The position numbers were made by a program, and so were the translations under genes. The notes beneath the pieces were generated by a model. It was not told where the DNA came from, made no database searches, and saw nothing but the letters and a program-made list of their open reading frames with translations. 64,000 nucleotides of DNA from Fodinibacter luteus (GTDB lineage Bacteria > Actinomycetota > Actinomycetes > Actinomycetales > Dermatophilaceae): contig NZ_BAABGM010000026.1 in assembly GCF_039541575.1 (NCBI RefSeq), positions 1 through 64,000 on the forward strand. The letters run 5' to 3'. Numbering within the stretch: position 1 is the first letter of the stretch; every line of letters begins with the position of its first letter. Below are positions 52,488 through 61,525 of this stretch, piece after piece.

Positions 52488-52578
52488 GGCCTCGCCTTTC
52501 CGTCGTCCGACGAGGCGAACGGTAGGAGGGCCTTCTTTGGAACTCCTTTTGGTCCCGGGGTCACCGACACCGGCATCC

Positions 52579-52640
52579 GCCGTTCGGCCCCCCCGACATC
52601 CCCCGTTCGGTCCCCCCCATTCTCGGCCCCCCCATTTCGG
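52579..52640. promoter_or_regulatory. CGTTCGG / poly-C repeat region upstream of the SARP gene
   Basis: TTCGG recurs at 52583, 52606 and 52636, with CTCGG at 52622, each associated with a run of six or seven C. The exact string CCCGTTCGG at 52602-52610 occurs again at 53583-53591 before the response regulator. SARP proteins bind direct repeats near promoters, so these may be binding sites. Confidence 0.4.
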
Positions 52641-52716
52641 GATGGTCGGCCCGTCGGCACCGTGGTTCCCTGACGGGCAGACGCGAACCGGTGCAGGACG
52701 GGACAGGGGCAGTCGC

Positions 52717-53541
52717 ATGGAGATCTCGATGTTCGGGCCGCTACTCGTGCGTGACGGGGAGCGGGTGCTCGGCCCTCGTGACCTCGGCGGCGCCAAGCCC
52801 CGCCAGGTCCTCGAGCTGCTGCTGCTCGCGCGCGGCCACCTGGTGTGCACCGAGATGATCGCGACGGCCCTGTGGCCCGAGGGTGAGGAGCCCCGGCACG
52901 TCGTCGCCACCCTCAACACCTACGTGTGCGTCCTGCGGCACAGCATGTTCGCCGACCAGACCCAGGCGCGACGGGTCATCGTCACCGAGCCCGGCGCCTA
53001 CCGGCTCGCCCTCCACGAGGTCAGCCTCGACCTCGACCGCTTCGACGACCTCCTGCTCCGCGCCGACCGGGCGCCCCGACAGGAGCGGCTCGAGCTGCTC
53101 ACCGCGGCGGTCGGGCTGGCCGGCGGACCGCTCCTCGAGCACGCCCGCTACGACGAGTGGGTCCAGGAGGACCGCCTCGTCTACGAGGACCGCACGACCC
53201 GCGCCCACCTCGACCTGGCCATCGACTGGCTCGCCGAGGGTGAGCGCACCACCAGCCTTCGCCACGCGGAGCTCGCCCTCGGCCGCGACCGGTACTCGGA
53301 GGAGGCGTACCGCCTCGTCATGCTGGCGAACCACGGCCTCGGACGCCACGACGCGGTGCGCCGGGCACTCAGCCGCTGCAGGGCCGTGCTCGACCGCGAC
53401 CTGGGCGTCGGCTGCGGGCCCGAGACCGAGCTCATGGCTGCGGCGATCGACTCCCGCACACCGGAGGCGGACATCCTCGAGGCCTTCTATCCCGCACCTC
53501 CCTCGCGCCTCGCGGCAGCACCCGAGCGCTCCGTGGCCTGA
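52717..53541 (+). CDS. SARP-like transcriptional regulator (winged helix + BTAD)
   Basis: 274 residues. N-terminal OmpR-type winged helix (about 1-92): MFGPLLVRDGERVLGP, GGAKPRQVLELLLL, ALWPEGEEPRHVVATLNTYVCVLR. Bacterial transcriptional activation domain (about 98-245): YRLALHEVSLDLDRFDDLL, RYSEEAYRLVMLANHGLGRHDAVRRAL. This is the short SARP layout without ATPase. It likely activates its divergent neighbour (multicopper oxidase operon) and/or the two-component genes downstream (inference from position and shared motifs). Start ATG 52717. Confidence 0.88.
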   Translation: MEISMFGPLLVRDGERVLGPRDLGGAKPRQVLELLLLARGHLVCTEMIATALWPEGEEPRHVVATLNTYVCVLRHSMFADQTQARRVIVTEPGAYRLALHEVSLDLDRFDDLLLRADRAPRQERLELLTAAVGLAGGPLLEHARYDEWVQEDRLVYEDRTTRAHLDLAIDWLAEGERTTSLRHAELALGRDRYSEEAYRLVMLANHGLGRHDAVRRALSRCRAVLDRDLGVGCGPETELMAAAIDSRTPEADILEAFYPAPPSRLAAAPERSVA

Positions 53542-53582
53542 TCCCGCCGCCCCGACCCCGGTCCGACGAAGGCTCCGGGCTG

Positions 53583-53591
53583 CCCGTTCGG
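53583..53591. promoter_or_regulatory. CCCGTTCGG motif upstream of the response regulator
   Basis: Identical nine-base copy of the motif in front of the SARP gene, followed by GACTATGG, which could be a -10 element. The response regulator start is 154 bases downstream. Confidence 0.3.
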
Positions 53592-53744
53592 ACTATGGAC
53601 GAGCGCCCCCCGGCCCCCCCACAGTGGGTGTCACCGGGCAGGGAAGGTGTTGGTGGCGATGGTCTGCAGGGGCCTCAGGTCATTTGGTTGTTCTCGTCCA
53701 GGACGCCGTATGCGCAGCGCCGCGACCCACACGGGCCGCGGCTC

Positions 53745-54449
53745 ATGATGAGCACCCTGCTCACGAACGGCAGCCTGCTCGCCGTCGAGGACGCGCCGCG
53801 GTCGTCGGAGCGTGCGAGGGTGCTCGTGGTCGACGACCACAGGACGTTCGCCGAGCTGCTGTCCCGGGCCCTGGACGCGGAACCCGACCTCGAGTGCGTC
53901 GGCCACGCCCAGACCTCCGGCGAGGCGTGCGACGCGGTGGCCCACCTGAACCCCGACCTGGTGCTCATGGACGTCCACCTTCCCGACCAGGACGGGATCG
54001 AGACCACTGCGAAGCTGGTCACCGCGCACCCCGACCTCCGGGTCCTCATCCTCACCGCACACGCGAGCGTCGCGGACATCCATCGCGCCGCGATCGCGGG
54101 TGCGTCGGGGTTCCTCGCGAAGGACGGTTCCCTGTCGGACCTGCTCGACGCGCTCCGGACGGCGCGCAGCGGAAGCCTCGTGCTCCCGGAGGACCTCATG
54201 GCCCGGCTGTCGGAGGTCGGGGCCGGTCCCCGGACGACGAGACAGTGGCACCTGACCCCACGGGAGCTGGAGGTGCTCAGGCTGCTCGGCCTGGGTCACG
54301 ACCCCCGGGCGATCGCGAAGGAGCTCGGTGTCAGCCTGCACACGTGCCGCGACCACGTGAAGCGCGTGCTGGCGAAGCTCGGCGCGCACTCCCAGCTCGA
54401 GGCCGTCGTCGTCGCCGCGCGGACCGGTCTCATCCGGCTGGACGAATGA
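53745..54449 (+). CDS. NarL/LuxR-family response regulator
   Basis: About 234 residues. Receiver domain: VLVVDDHRTF (acidic pocket), LVLMDVHLPDQDG (phospho-Asp), ILTAHAS and FLAKDGS (conserved Lys). LuxR HTH: LTPRELEVLRLLGLGHDPRAIAKELGVSLHTCRDHVKRVLAKLG. Start ATG 53745, with ATG 53748 equally possible. The histidine kinase follows after 19 bases, so they form a two-component pair. Confidence 0.9.
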   Translation: MMSTLLTNGSLLAVEDAPRSSERARVLVVDDHRTFAELLSRALDAEPDLECVGHAQTSGEACDAVAHLNPDLVLMDVHLPDQDGIETTAKLVTAHPDLRVLILTAHASVADIHRAAIAGASGFLAKDGSLSDLLDALRTARSGSLVLPEDLMARLSEVGAGPRTTRQWHLTPRELEVLRLLGLGHDPRAIAKELGVSLHTCRDHVKRVLAKLGAHSQLEAVVVAARTGLIRLDE

Positions 54450-54468
54450 CGACGTCCGGGGGCGGGTC

Positions 54469-55815
54469 GTGACGCGCTGGCCGCCCGGGCGTCGTGCGAG
54501 GGCCACCGGACCACCCCCTCCCCCTCGGGAGGCATTGCGCCGGGCACTGCAGTGGTACCTCGTGTGGAACCTCGTCGCACTCGTGTTCGTGGTGACGGGG
54601 GTGGTCCTCGTCAGCTGGGTCATCGCCCGCAACGAGACACTGCGGGATGCGGAGGTCACCGCGCGTGCCGTGGCCGAGTCGATCGTGGCGCCGCTGGCCG
54701 ACAACGACTTCCACGCCCATGCCCCGGCTGCCATGGCCCGGATGAACGAGGCGCTCGAGAACCGCGCCCGCGACGGGTCGCTGAGCCACGTCAAGGTGTG
54801 GGCGGATGCCGGGAACGGGTTCGGCACCGTCCTCTGGTCCGACGAGCAACCGCTCATCGGGCGGACCTTCGAGCTCTCGGCCGCGGAGTACGCCGTCTTC
54901 GGTACCCGGGACACGGTGTCGGAGATCTCCGACCTCGAGAAGGAGGAGAACGAGCTGGAGCGCGGAGAGGGCCGGCTCGTCGAGGTCTACACCGGCACGA
55001 GGGACGCCTCGGGCGCCCCTCTTCTCTTCGAGGTCTACATCTCCGCCGCGCAGCTGCCGGAGGACGTGCGCGCCATGGTCGGCGTCATCCTCCCGCTGCC
55101 GATCGCCGCCGTCGTCACCCTGTCGCTGGCGACGCTGCCGCTCGCGATGTCGCTCGCGCACCGCGTCGACCGTGGGCAGCAGCAGATGCGAGCCATGCTC
55201 GTGAACGCCGCCGAGTCGTCCGACCTCGAGCGGCGGCGGATCGCCCAGGACCTGCACGACGGGGTCGTCCAGGACCTGGCGGGGATCGGCTACGCCCTGG
55301 ACTCCGACGCCCGACACCTGCCCGAGGGAGGGGCGCTGCGCAGGCACCTGGAGCACACCGGAGAGATCCTGCGACGGGACCTGGCGGCCCTGCGCACGCT
55401 CATGACCGACATCTACCCTCCGGACCTGAGCACCAAGGGGCTGGCGGAGTCGGTCCGCGAGCTGGCGCACAGGGAGGACCTGCCTGCCGGCCTCGTCCGG
55501 GTCGAGGTGGAGGAGCCGCTGGACTCGAACCCTGTCACCGACCGGCTGGCCTTCCGGGCCATCCGGGAAGCCCTGCGCAATGCCGTCGAGCACGCCGACG
55601 CCTCGTCCGTCCTCATCCGCATGTGGCAGACCGACTCGTCGGTGGTCTTCGAGGTCGTGGACGACGGCGTCGGCTTCGACCCGACGCTCCCCGGCCCGGA
55701 GGGGCACTTCGGGATGCGCCTCATCTCGGAGATGGTGGGCAACGCCGGAGGCACGCTGCTCATCGACTCGTCGGTCGGAGGCGGCACCCGCGTGCGTGGC
55801 GAGCTGCCGCTCTGA
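54469..55815 (+). CDS. NarX-like sensor histidine kinase
   Basis: 448 residues. Two helices (about 30-52 and 203-227) bracket an extracellular sensor (about 53-200) with an acidic segment DLEKEENELERGEG. HisKA_3 dimerisation box RRRIAQDLHDGVVQDLAGIGY carries the phospho-His; the ATPase has DGVGFDPTL and GMRLISEMV motifs. No HAMP similarity is obvious. It phosphorylates the NarL-type regulator encoded just upstream. Signal unknown; nearby oxidases suggest redox or envelope stress. Start GTG 54469. Confidence 0.9.
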   Translation: MTRWPPGRRARATGPPPPPREALRRALQWYLVWNLVALVFVVTGVVLVSWVIARNETLRDAEVTARAVAESIVAPLADNDFHAHAPAAMARMNEALENRARDGSLSHVKVWADAGNGFGTVLWSDEQPLIGRTFELSAAEYAVFGTRDTVSEISDLEKEENELERGEGRLVEVYTGTRDASGAPLLFEVYISAAQLPEDVRAMVGVILPLPIAAVVTLSLATLPLAMSLAHRVDRGQQQMRAMLVNAAESSDLERRRIAQDLHDGVVQDLAGIGYALDSDARHLPEGGALRRHLEHTGEILRRDLAALRTLMTDIYPPDLSTKGLAESVRELAHREDLPAGLVRVEVEEPLDSNPVTDRLAFRAIREALRNAVEHADASSVLIRMWQTDSSVVFEVVDDGVGFDPTLPGPEGHFGMRLISEMVGNAGGTLLIDSSVGGGTRVRGELPL

Positions 55816-55853
55816 CGCTGCTGCCGGCGGGAGACCTGCGGCCGGGTCCGGAC

Positions 55854-56621
55854 TCAGGCCTTCTCTGCCACCACGGCGAACTTGCGGACCCGTCGGTCCC
55901 GCAACCAGCAGCTCCAGAGGCGGTGGCTGGTGAGCAGGCCGTCCACGGCACTCGTCCCCTCCCCCCTCCCCACCAGGGGTCCGGCCGCGGCATACGTGCC
56001 GACCAGGGAGTCGACGCGGGCGTGGTGGGCGCTCGTGCAGTCGCCGTACCACCGGACGCGAAGGCCCGCGCTCTCCACGTCGGCCAGGAAGGCCGGCAGG
56101 GGCGTGAGCCAGACGGTCTCGGCGGCGGGCATGAGGTGCCGTTCCGCCTCGGTCAGGGGGAGCCCCTCCTCCACCGTGCAGGCGAACCGCCCACCCGTGG
56201 CGAGCGCCGAAGCGATCCCTCGCAGGAGGGCGCGCTTGTCACGGAACGCGAGCATCGTCTCCAGGAGGAGGACCACGTCGAACGGCCCCGGAGGGACCGG
56301 CGGGATCGTCCCGACGTCGAGGCGAGCCTCGATCCCCTCGCGTGCGGCCTGTCGACGCGCCCGGGCAATGGCCCGAGCGCTGGCGTCCACGCCGCGGTAG
56401 GTGCAGCCGAGGGAGCGGGTGACGAACAGCCCGGGACCGGCCTCGCCACAGCACAGGTCGAGGACGCGGGTGCCGGGACCGACAGCAGCGCGCCCGGCCA
56501 ACGAGAGCACCTCACTGGCGCTCACGAAGCTCTCCTGCCCCACGAACTCGCCGGGAGGGAAGGCGACCCTGCGGGCCCGCCGGAGCACGCGGTCGACATG
56601 CTCGCGTTCGTCGACCGTCAC
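55854..56621 (-). CDS. SAM-dependent methyltransferase, end of the pterin/pyrimidine cluster
   Basis: 255 residues. Motif I VLDLCCGEAGPGLFVTRSLG near 52-71, then YRGVDASARAIARARRQA, VVLLLETMLAFRDKRALLRG and GGRFACTVEEGLPLTEAE. UbiE-like class I fold; cysteines replace the usual Gly in motif I (LCCGEAGPG). Start ATG 56621 overlaps the fusion gene upstream (ATGA), so it is the last gene of the minus-strand run. Substrate unknown. Confidence 0.8.
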   Translation of the reverse strand: MTVDEREHVDRVLRRARRVAFPPGEFVGQESFVSASEVLSLAGRAAVGPGTRVLDLCCGEAGPGLFVTRSLGCTYRGVDASARAIARARRQAAREGIEARLDVGTIPPVPPGPFDVVLLLETMLAFRDKRALLRGIASALATGGRFACTVEEGLPLTEAERHLMPAAETVWLTPLPAFLADVESAGLRVRWYGDCTSAHHARVDSLVGTYAAAGPLVGRGEGTSAVDGLLTSHRLWSCWLRDRRVRKFAVVAEKA

Positions 56622-59032
56622 GGCTCACCCGCTGCCGAGGCTCCCGGCCCGCGGGTGCCGAACGCCGTGAGGAAGCGGTCGCGGAAGGCGGCCATCGGCC
56701 AGACGACGGAGTCCTCGGCCGGCCTCAGGCCCGTCCGCCACCCCCACCCGGACGTGGCCGCGAGGACGTCGCGGTCCCTGGTCACGATGCTGACGGGCAC
56801 GTCGCGGTTCCCGCCGAACCCGCTCACGACGGTCGACGGCTGGTGGTCACCGAGCACGATGAGGACGAGGTCGTCGTCGCCGTGCTGCTCGACGAAGGAC
56901 AGCAGGCTCGTCAGGGAGTACGTGATGGACGTGCCGTACGCCGTCGGCACGGCGGCCCGGTCGCTCCAGAGCTCCGGCGCCGTCAGGGCCCCCGCACGAA
57001 CGTCATCGAACACCGTCCCGTCGCCCAGTGCGGCCGGGTCGACCATCGTCGGCAGCGGGGCCCACGGGCCGTGGCTCGACGTGAGCACGATCTCGGCCAT
57101 GACGCGAGGCCGGTCGCGCCGGGCCAGCTCCCGTTGCCCGAACGCCGCGAGCGCGAACTGGTCCGGAACGCGGGAGAACCCGAACCGCGGCCCGGAGTAC
57201 CCGAGGGACGTCCCGTCGTACACCTCGTCGAACCGGTAGAAGTCACGTCCTTCCGGCCAGCTCCCCAGGGTCGAGGGCAGCACGGCCACCGTGCGCCAAC
57301 CCGCCCGGGAGAATGCGGAGGTCAGCGTCGTGCGAGTGCTCGACAGGAGCCGGTCGTAGCGGTCCTGGTCGGTCACGCTCAGCCCTGACTGGAGCGTGGA
57401 GTGGGCGAGCCAGCTGCTGCCGCCGAACGTCGGTGAGGTGAGGTAGGCGCTCGCCGCCCGGTAGCCGGCGTCGTGCAGGCGAGCCGTTCCGGAGTCCAGC
57501 AGCGCTCTCACGGAGTCGAACCGGGGCTCCTCGAGTGCGACGCGGCCGTAGCTCTCGACGAAGACGACGAGAACGTCCTTGCCGCTCAGCGTGGACAGGT
57601 CACCGGATGCCGGGTCACGGAAGGTATCGGCCGCGACCGCCTGCTCGAAGACGTCCCGGTCGCGGTAGGCCTGCGTCGTGGCGCGGACCTTGCCGACGAC
57701 GAAGGGCCCGGCCTCGGCGGCCGCGACCGGCGCACCCGGTGCGACCTGCAGCCCCGAGACCGCGAGCACCGCCCACGCCGCCGCGAGGCCGGCCACGGTT
57801 CCGGTGCTCGCGCGGCGGTGCCCGGCCAGGACCCCCGTGAGGCGGCCGATCGCCCAGGGGAGGCAGACGACGACCGCGCCCACGAGAAGGAGCGCGCCGA
57901 GCACGCCGCCCCCCGCCGCCCAGGCGCCCAGCGACTCCCTGACGAAGGCGACACCCGAGCCGAGCTGGCCGAGGTCGGTCACGACGTTGAACGGGCGGTC
58001 GAGCACCGCGAACGCCCCGAGGTCGAGCAGCTTGAGCACGGCGATCGTGCCGAGGAGCGCGCCCACGACGAGGGCCACGGCGCGCGACGACCGGGACGGC
58101 CCCGCCGACACGACGGCGGCCATGGCGGCCACGGCCACCGCCTCCACGGGCAGGCGCAGGAAGGACTCGGGTGTCAGCTGGTCGGGTCGCGCCGGCGCGA
58201 GCAGGGCGAACCACCCGAGCGCCACGGCCAGCACGCCGCCGACGGCGGCCGCGCCCGACCGCAGGGCCCGGCTCCCACGTCGCGGGGGAGCGAGCTCACG
58301 CCCCCGGCGCCACAGCCACGACACGTCTCGGCCGAACGACTCGGCGAGCAGGCCGAGGACGACCACGACGGCGACCACCGTCAGGGTGCGGGGCAGGACG
58401 TCGGCGACCGCCGCGGCGAGAACGATGCCCGTCGCCGCGGTCACGACCTTGCGCCAGTACCGGAACTCGAGCCGCCGACGCATCCAGGGCAGGACCCAGC
58501 CGGCGACGGCGAAGGCGTAGCGGGCCAGCCCCGCCGCAAGGACCCACCACCCGAGCGACGAGCCGGCGGCGATGCTGAGCACGAGGATGAGGAAGGCGTC
58601 GACCTCCCCGTCGAAACGCCCCCCGAACTGCGTGACCGTGCCGGTCCGCCGGGCCACCGGGCCGTCGACGGCATCGAGGACGAGGGCCGGCACCGCGAGA
58701 GCGAGAAGCGCCGGCGTCACGTCGTGCCCGAGCAACGACTCCGCGGTGAGGGCGGCGGCCCCGCAGGCGAGCAGGCCGCGACCGAACGTGACGAGGTCGG
58801 CGGGACCGAGCACCTGACGACCGCTGCGGCCCAGGCCGCGCACGAGCCAGCTCGTCAGCACGGTGCCGCACCCCACCCCGACGACCCAGCCGGCCCGGCC
58901 CAGGCCCGGCATCGCCGACAGCACCGCGAGCAGGACCACGAGCCCCGCCATCCCGGCCGTGGCCCACTGCCGCACGCCAGATGCCGCCGACCGTGCCGCC
59001 ATCGGGCGGCTCACGGTGTCGCCGGTGGTCAC
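56618..59032 (-). CDS. CDP-alcohol phosphotransferase fused to sulfatase/LtaS-like domain
   Basis: 804 residues in two catalytic parts. N-terminal membrane domain (about 25-240) has a perfect CDP-alcohol phosphotransferase signature D-x2-DG-x2-AR-x8-G-x3-D-x3-D in LDAVDGPVARRTG...GGRFDGEVD. A middle membrane region (about 260-430) has further helices. The C-terminal extracytoplasmic domain (about 490-770) is alkaline-phosphatase/sulfatase-like: VLVVFVESYGR, TSPTFGGSSWLAHSTLQSG, LTSSHGPWAPL and VLIVLGDHQPS (metal ligands), as in LtaS-type phosphoglycerol transferases. One chain could make a phospholipid-type headgroup and transfer or hydrolyse it outside. ATG 59032 lies three bases downstream of the ribA stop. 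Confidence 0.85.
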   Translation of the reverse strand: MTTGDTVSRPMAARSAASGVRQWATAGMAGLVVLLAVLSAMPGLGRAGWVVGVGCGTVLTSWLVRGLGRSGRQVLGPADLVTFGRGLLACGAAALTAESLLGHDVTPALLALAVPALVLDAVDGPVARRTGTVTQFGGRFDGEVDAFLILVLSIAAGSSLGWWVLAAGLARYAFAVAGWVLPWMRRRLEFRYWRKVVTAATGIVLAAAVADVLPRTLTVVAVVVVLGLLAESFGRDVSWLWRRGRELAPPRRGSRALRSGAAAVGGVLAVALGWFALLAPARPDQLTPESFLRLPVEAVAVAAMAAVVSAGPSRSSRAVALVVGALLGTIAVLKLLDLGAFAVLDRPFNVVTDLGQLGSGVAFVRESLGAWAAGGGVLGALLLVGAVVVCLPWAIGRLTGVLAGHRRASTGTVAGLAAAWAVLAVSGLQVAPGAPVAAAEAGPFVVGKVRATTQAYRDRDVFEQAVAADTFRDPASGDLSTLSGKDVLVVFVESYGRVALEEPRFDSVRALLDSGTARLHDAGYRAASAYLTSPTFGGSSWLAHSTLQSGLSVTDQDRYDRLLSSTRTTLTSAFSRAGWRTVAVLPSTLGSWPEGRDFYRFDEVYDGTSLGYSGPRFGFSRVPDQFALAAFGQRELARRDRPRVMAEIVLTSSHGPWAPLPTMVDPAALGDGTVFDDVRAGALTAPELWSDRAAVPTAYGTSITYSLTSLLSFVEQHGDDDLVLIVLGDHQPSTVVSGFGGNRDVPVSIVTRDRDVLAATSGWGWRTGLRPAEDSVVWPMAAFRDRFLTAFGTRGPGASAAGEP

Positions 59033-59035
59033 GAC

Positions 59036-59704
59036 TCAGGCCTCGAGCCGGACGGCGCGCGCAGGTGGGTCGAAGGTGTGGGAACCGCGAACCGCCTTGG
59101 TCGTGAGGTACCGGGCGTTCGAGGGGCTCCAGTGCACCCCCGTCGGCACCCGGTCGGTGACGTCGACGTCGAGGCGGCCCAGCTGGTCGGCCTTGTCCGG
59201 GTTGTTGCTCAGCAGCGCGACCCGGCCGAGGCCGAGGGCATGGATCATCTGGGCCGCGACGGTGTAGTCACGGGCGTCGGCGCGAAACCCCAGCGCGAGG
59301 TTGGCCTCGTACGTGTCGAGGCCGAGGTCCTGCAGCACGTAGGCGTCGAGCTTGCCGTACAGCCCGATGCCGCGGCCCTCCTGCCGGAGGTACATGAGGT
59401 ACCCGCCGACCTCGGCGATCCGCTCGACCGCCTCGCGCATCTGCGGCCCGCAGTCGCAGCGCTGGCTGCCGAAGACGTCACCGGTGAGGCACTCGCTGTG
59501 GAGCCGGACGAGGGGGTGTGCGCCCCGGCGGCGGGCGGGGTCGCCGTCGGTCACCCGCCCACCCAGGCCGAGGGCGAGGTGCTCGCGTCCGTCGACGAGG
59601 CCGTCGAAGGTGATGACCCGGGCCACCGTGCCGAAGCCGTCGGAGAACCGGAGCGGCACCGCGACCTCCGTACGCACCGCTGCGGCCGGCGGACGGGAGG
59701 GCAT
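59036..59704 (-). CDS. ribA: GTP cyclohydrolase II
   Basis: 222 residues, single-domain RibA without the DHBP synthase part. Zinc site HSECLTGDVFGSQRCDCG (three Cys), catalytic YLRQEGRGIGLYGKLDAY, ALLSNNPDKADQL at the C-terminus. It opens GTP to 2,5-diamino-6-ribosylamino-pyrimidinone phosphate, the first step of riboflavin and related pathways. ATG 59704 overlaps the RibD-like stop by one base. No FMN riboswitch is visible, which fits a specialised rather than housekeeping role. Confidence 0.92.
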   Translation of the reverse strand: MPSRPPAAAVRTEVAVPLRFSDGFGTVARVITFDGLVDGREHLALGLGGRVTDGDPARRRGAHPLVRLHSECLTGDVFGSQRCDCGPQMREAVERIAEVGGYLMYLRQEGRGIGLYGKLDAYVLQDLGLDTYEANLALGFRADARDYTVAAQMIHALGLGRVALLSNNPDKADQLGRLDVDVTDRVPTGVHWSPSNARYLTTKAVRGSHTFDPPARAVRLEA

Positions 59705-60414
59705 CACGCCACCCCTGTCGGCTCGGCCTCGTCGAAGCGGTCCGAGAGGGCGTAGCGCAACAGCACGACGTCCCCGATCCGACGGACCTCCGCGAGCCGG
59801 GCCCGCCGGCCACGGTTCCACGGCAGGGGCCCGTCGCCCACGAGGCGGTGGGCCCGCGAGTCGCCCACGAAGAACGGCGCCACGACGACATGCAGCTCGT
59901 CGGCGAGTGCACCGCCCAGGAATTGGGTGTGGACGTCCTGGCCGCCCTCGACCAGCAGGCGGCGCACGCCCTTCGCGGCGAGGTCCCGGCTCACCGCGCA
60001 CATCGTGGGGGCGGCCCCGGCATCGACGACGGTGGCGATGGCCCCCAGTCGCTCTCGCACGGGATCCACCGACGCGCTCGCGCAGTACACGAGCTTGTCG
60101 CCGTCGCCGGTCGAGAAGAACGCCGCGGCGGGGTCGAGGTGCGGGTGCCGGGTCACGGTCACCTTGTGCGGTGACGACGTGCGACCCTCGGCGACCCGCC
60201 GTGCCCTCCGGTGCTCGGAGCGCACGAGGAGGCGGGGGTTGTCGGCGCGCACGGTGCCCGCACCGACGAGGATCGCGTCACAGCTCGCCCGCAGGGCGTC
60301 GACCCGGTCGAGGTCCGCCGCGTTGGAGAGCACGAGCCGCGTTCCGGACGCGTCGTCGAGGTACGCGTCGAGGGACATGGCGCAGCTGAGCACGGTGTAG
60401 GGCAGGTCAGCCAT
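59704..60414 (-). CDS. RibD C-terminal (reductase) domain protein
   Basis: 236 residues of the RibD_C/dihydrofolate-reductase-like fold: YTVLSCAMSLDAYLDD at the start, DAILVGAGTVRADNPRLLVR, KVTVTRHPHLDP, VRRLLVEGGQDVHTQFL, ELHVVVAPFFVG. The deaminase half of bifunctional RibD is absent. It should reduce the ribosylamino pyrimidine made by RibA to the ribitylamino form with NADPH. Coupled directly to ribA. The C-terminus (LSDRFDEAEPTGVA) is free. Confidence 0.88.
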   Translation of the reverse strand: MADLPYTVLSCAMSLDAYLDDASGTRLVLSNAADLDRVDALRASCDAILVGAGTVRADNPRLLVRSEHRRARRVAEGRTSSPHKVTVTRHPHLDPAAAFFSTGDGDKLVYCASASVDPVRERLGAIATVVDAGAAPTMCAVSRDLAAKGVRRLLVEGGQDVHTQFLGGALADELHVVVAPFFVGDSRAHRLVGDGPLPWNRGRRARLAEVRRIGDVVLLRYALSDRFDEAEPTGVA

Positions 60415-61525
60415 GGCTGGTCGCCCTCCGCACGTCCGCGGCCGGCCGGGGTGCCGACCGGGCACGGAGAGGTCGGGGCCGGGGCCCGGGCCCCTGCGCC
60501 CGGCCCACGAGGAGCAGCACCGCGCCGGGGAGGGTCGCGGCGAACACGAGCGTCCCGTAGGCCACGGCCACCGCGAGCCCCTGGGCCGCGCCGGTCCCCA
60601 CCGCGGCGAACACCCACGCGGCGGCACCCTCGCGGGGCCCCCACCCCGCCAGGTTGAGCGGCACCGCCGCCACGAGCAGCACGACGAGGCAGACCGGCAG
60701 GAGCTCGCCCGTCGGCACGTCGACCCCGACGGTGTGGGCGGCGAGGGCGAAGGTCGCCACGTGCCCGGCCAGCACGACGAGGGAGGCGGCGACGATGCCG
60801 ACGAGCGCCGGCGGAGCAGCCAACGCGCGAGCGTCCGCGACGGCCACCCGGACGATGCGCCCACCGGCTCCCGGCCGCCGGGACGGGCCCGGTCGCCGGG
60901 ACAGGCCAGGTCGCCGCGTCGCCCGGGCGACACCGGCGACCCCGATGCCCGTGGCGATGAGCACGAGCAGGGTCACCACGAGGTCCGACGACGCCGGGGG
61001 GCGGGACATGAGCAGGGCTGCCAGGGTTGCCGCGACGAGCACGACCTGCCCCGACGTCCGCTCCCACGCGACGGCACGCAGGCCGCGCCCGACGTCGTCG
61101 ACCCCTCGGCCGTGGCGCACCCCACGGTCGACGTCGCCCAGCACCCCTCCGGGCAGGACGACGTTGAGGAACTGGGCGCGGTAGCAGGCCGCGACCGCCG
61201 ACGGCATCGACAGCTCGGCGTGCAGGCACCGGGCGACGAGCCGCCACCGCCAGGCGGCGCACGCGGTCGACACGGCGGCGACCGCGGCCGCCACCGTGAG
61301 GGCGCGGACGTCCACGGCTCGCAGCCCGGCAACGAAGGCTCCTGTGCCCCATTGCGCGAGGAGCACCCCGAGGATCAGCGCACCGCCCAGCGGTTGCGCC
61401 CGACGCCACCACGACGATCCCTTGATCCCGGCCTCCGACCCTCGGTGTGCGCCCGCCCCCCGCCGGAGGGGGTGCACGGTGCCCAGCTCCACCCGACACA
61501 CGGTGGGCGGAGCCTGCCGGTTCAC
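60407..61525 (-). CDS. Flippase-like membrane protein (LPG synthase TM / AglD-like)
   Basis: 372 residues with about eight helices. SMPSAVAACYRAQFLNVVLPGGVLGDVDRG and later PLNLAGWGPREGAAAWVF are typical of the UPF0104/lysylphosphatidylglycerol synthetase membrane family, members of which are linked to lipid flipping. An Arg/Pro-rich loop repeats RRPG three times (near 225-240). GTG 61525 has GGAGG seven bases upstream and overlaps the methyltransferase stop. Its 3' end overlaps the RibD-like gene by eight bases. Could move a lipid-linked product across the membrane. Confidence 0.82.
   Translation of the reverse strand: MNRQAPPTVCRVELGTVHPLRRGAGAHRGSEAGIKGSSWWRRAQPLGGALILGVLLAQWGTGAFVAGLRAVDVRALTVAAAVAAVSTACAAWRWRLVARCLHAELSMPSAVAACYRAQFLNVVLPGGVLGDVDRGVRHGRGVDDVGRGLRAVAWERTSGQVVLVAATLAALLMSRPPASSDLVVTLLVLIATGIGVAGVARATRRPGLSRRPGPSRRPGAGGRIVRVAVADARALAAPPALVGIVAASLVVLAGHVATFALAAHTVGVDVPTGELLPVCLVVLLVAAVPLNLAGWGPREGAAAWVFAAVGTGAAQGLAVAVAYGTLVFAATLPGAVLLLVGRAQGPGPRPRPLRARSAPRPAADVRRATSHG

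Noticed and set aside
57473..59755. 760-codon plus-strand frame opposite the fusion protein and ribA
   Set aside because: Composition typical of GC-rich antisense frames; the minus-strand genes carry complete catalytic motifs.
59036..60414. Housekeeping riboflavin operon with FMN riboswitch
   Set aside because: No riboswitch-like leader, and ribB, ribE and ribH and the deaminase domain are missing; the neighbours are lipid and sugar enzymes.
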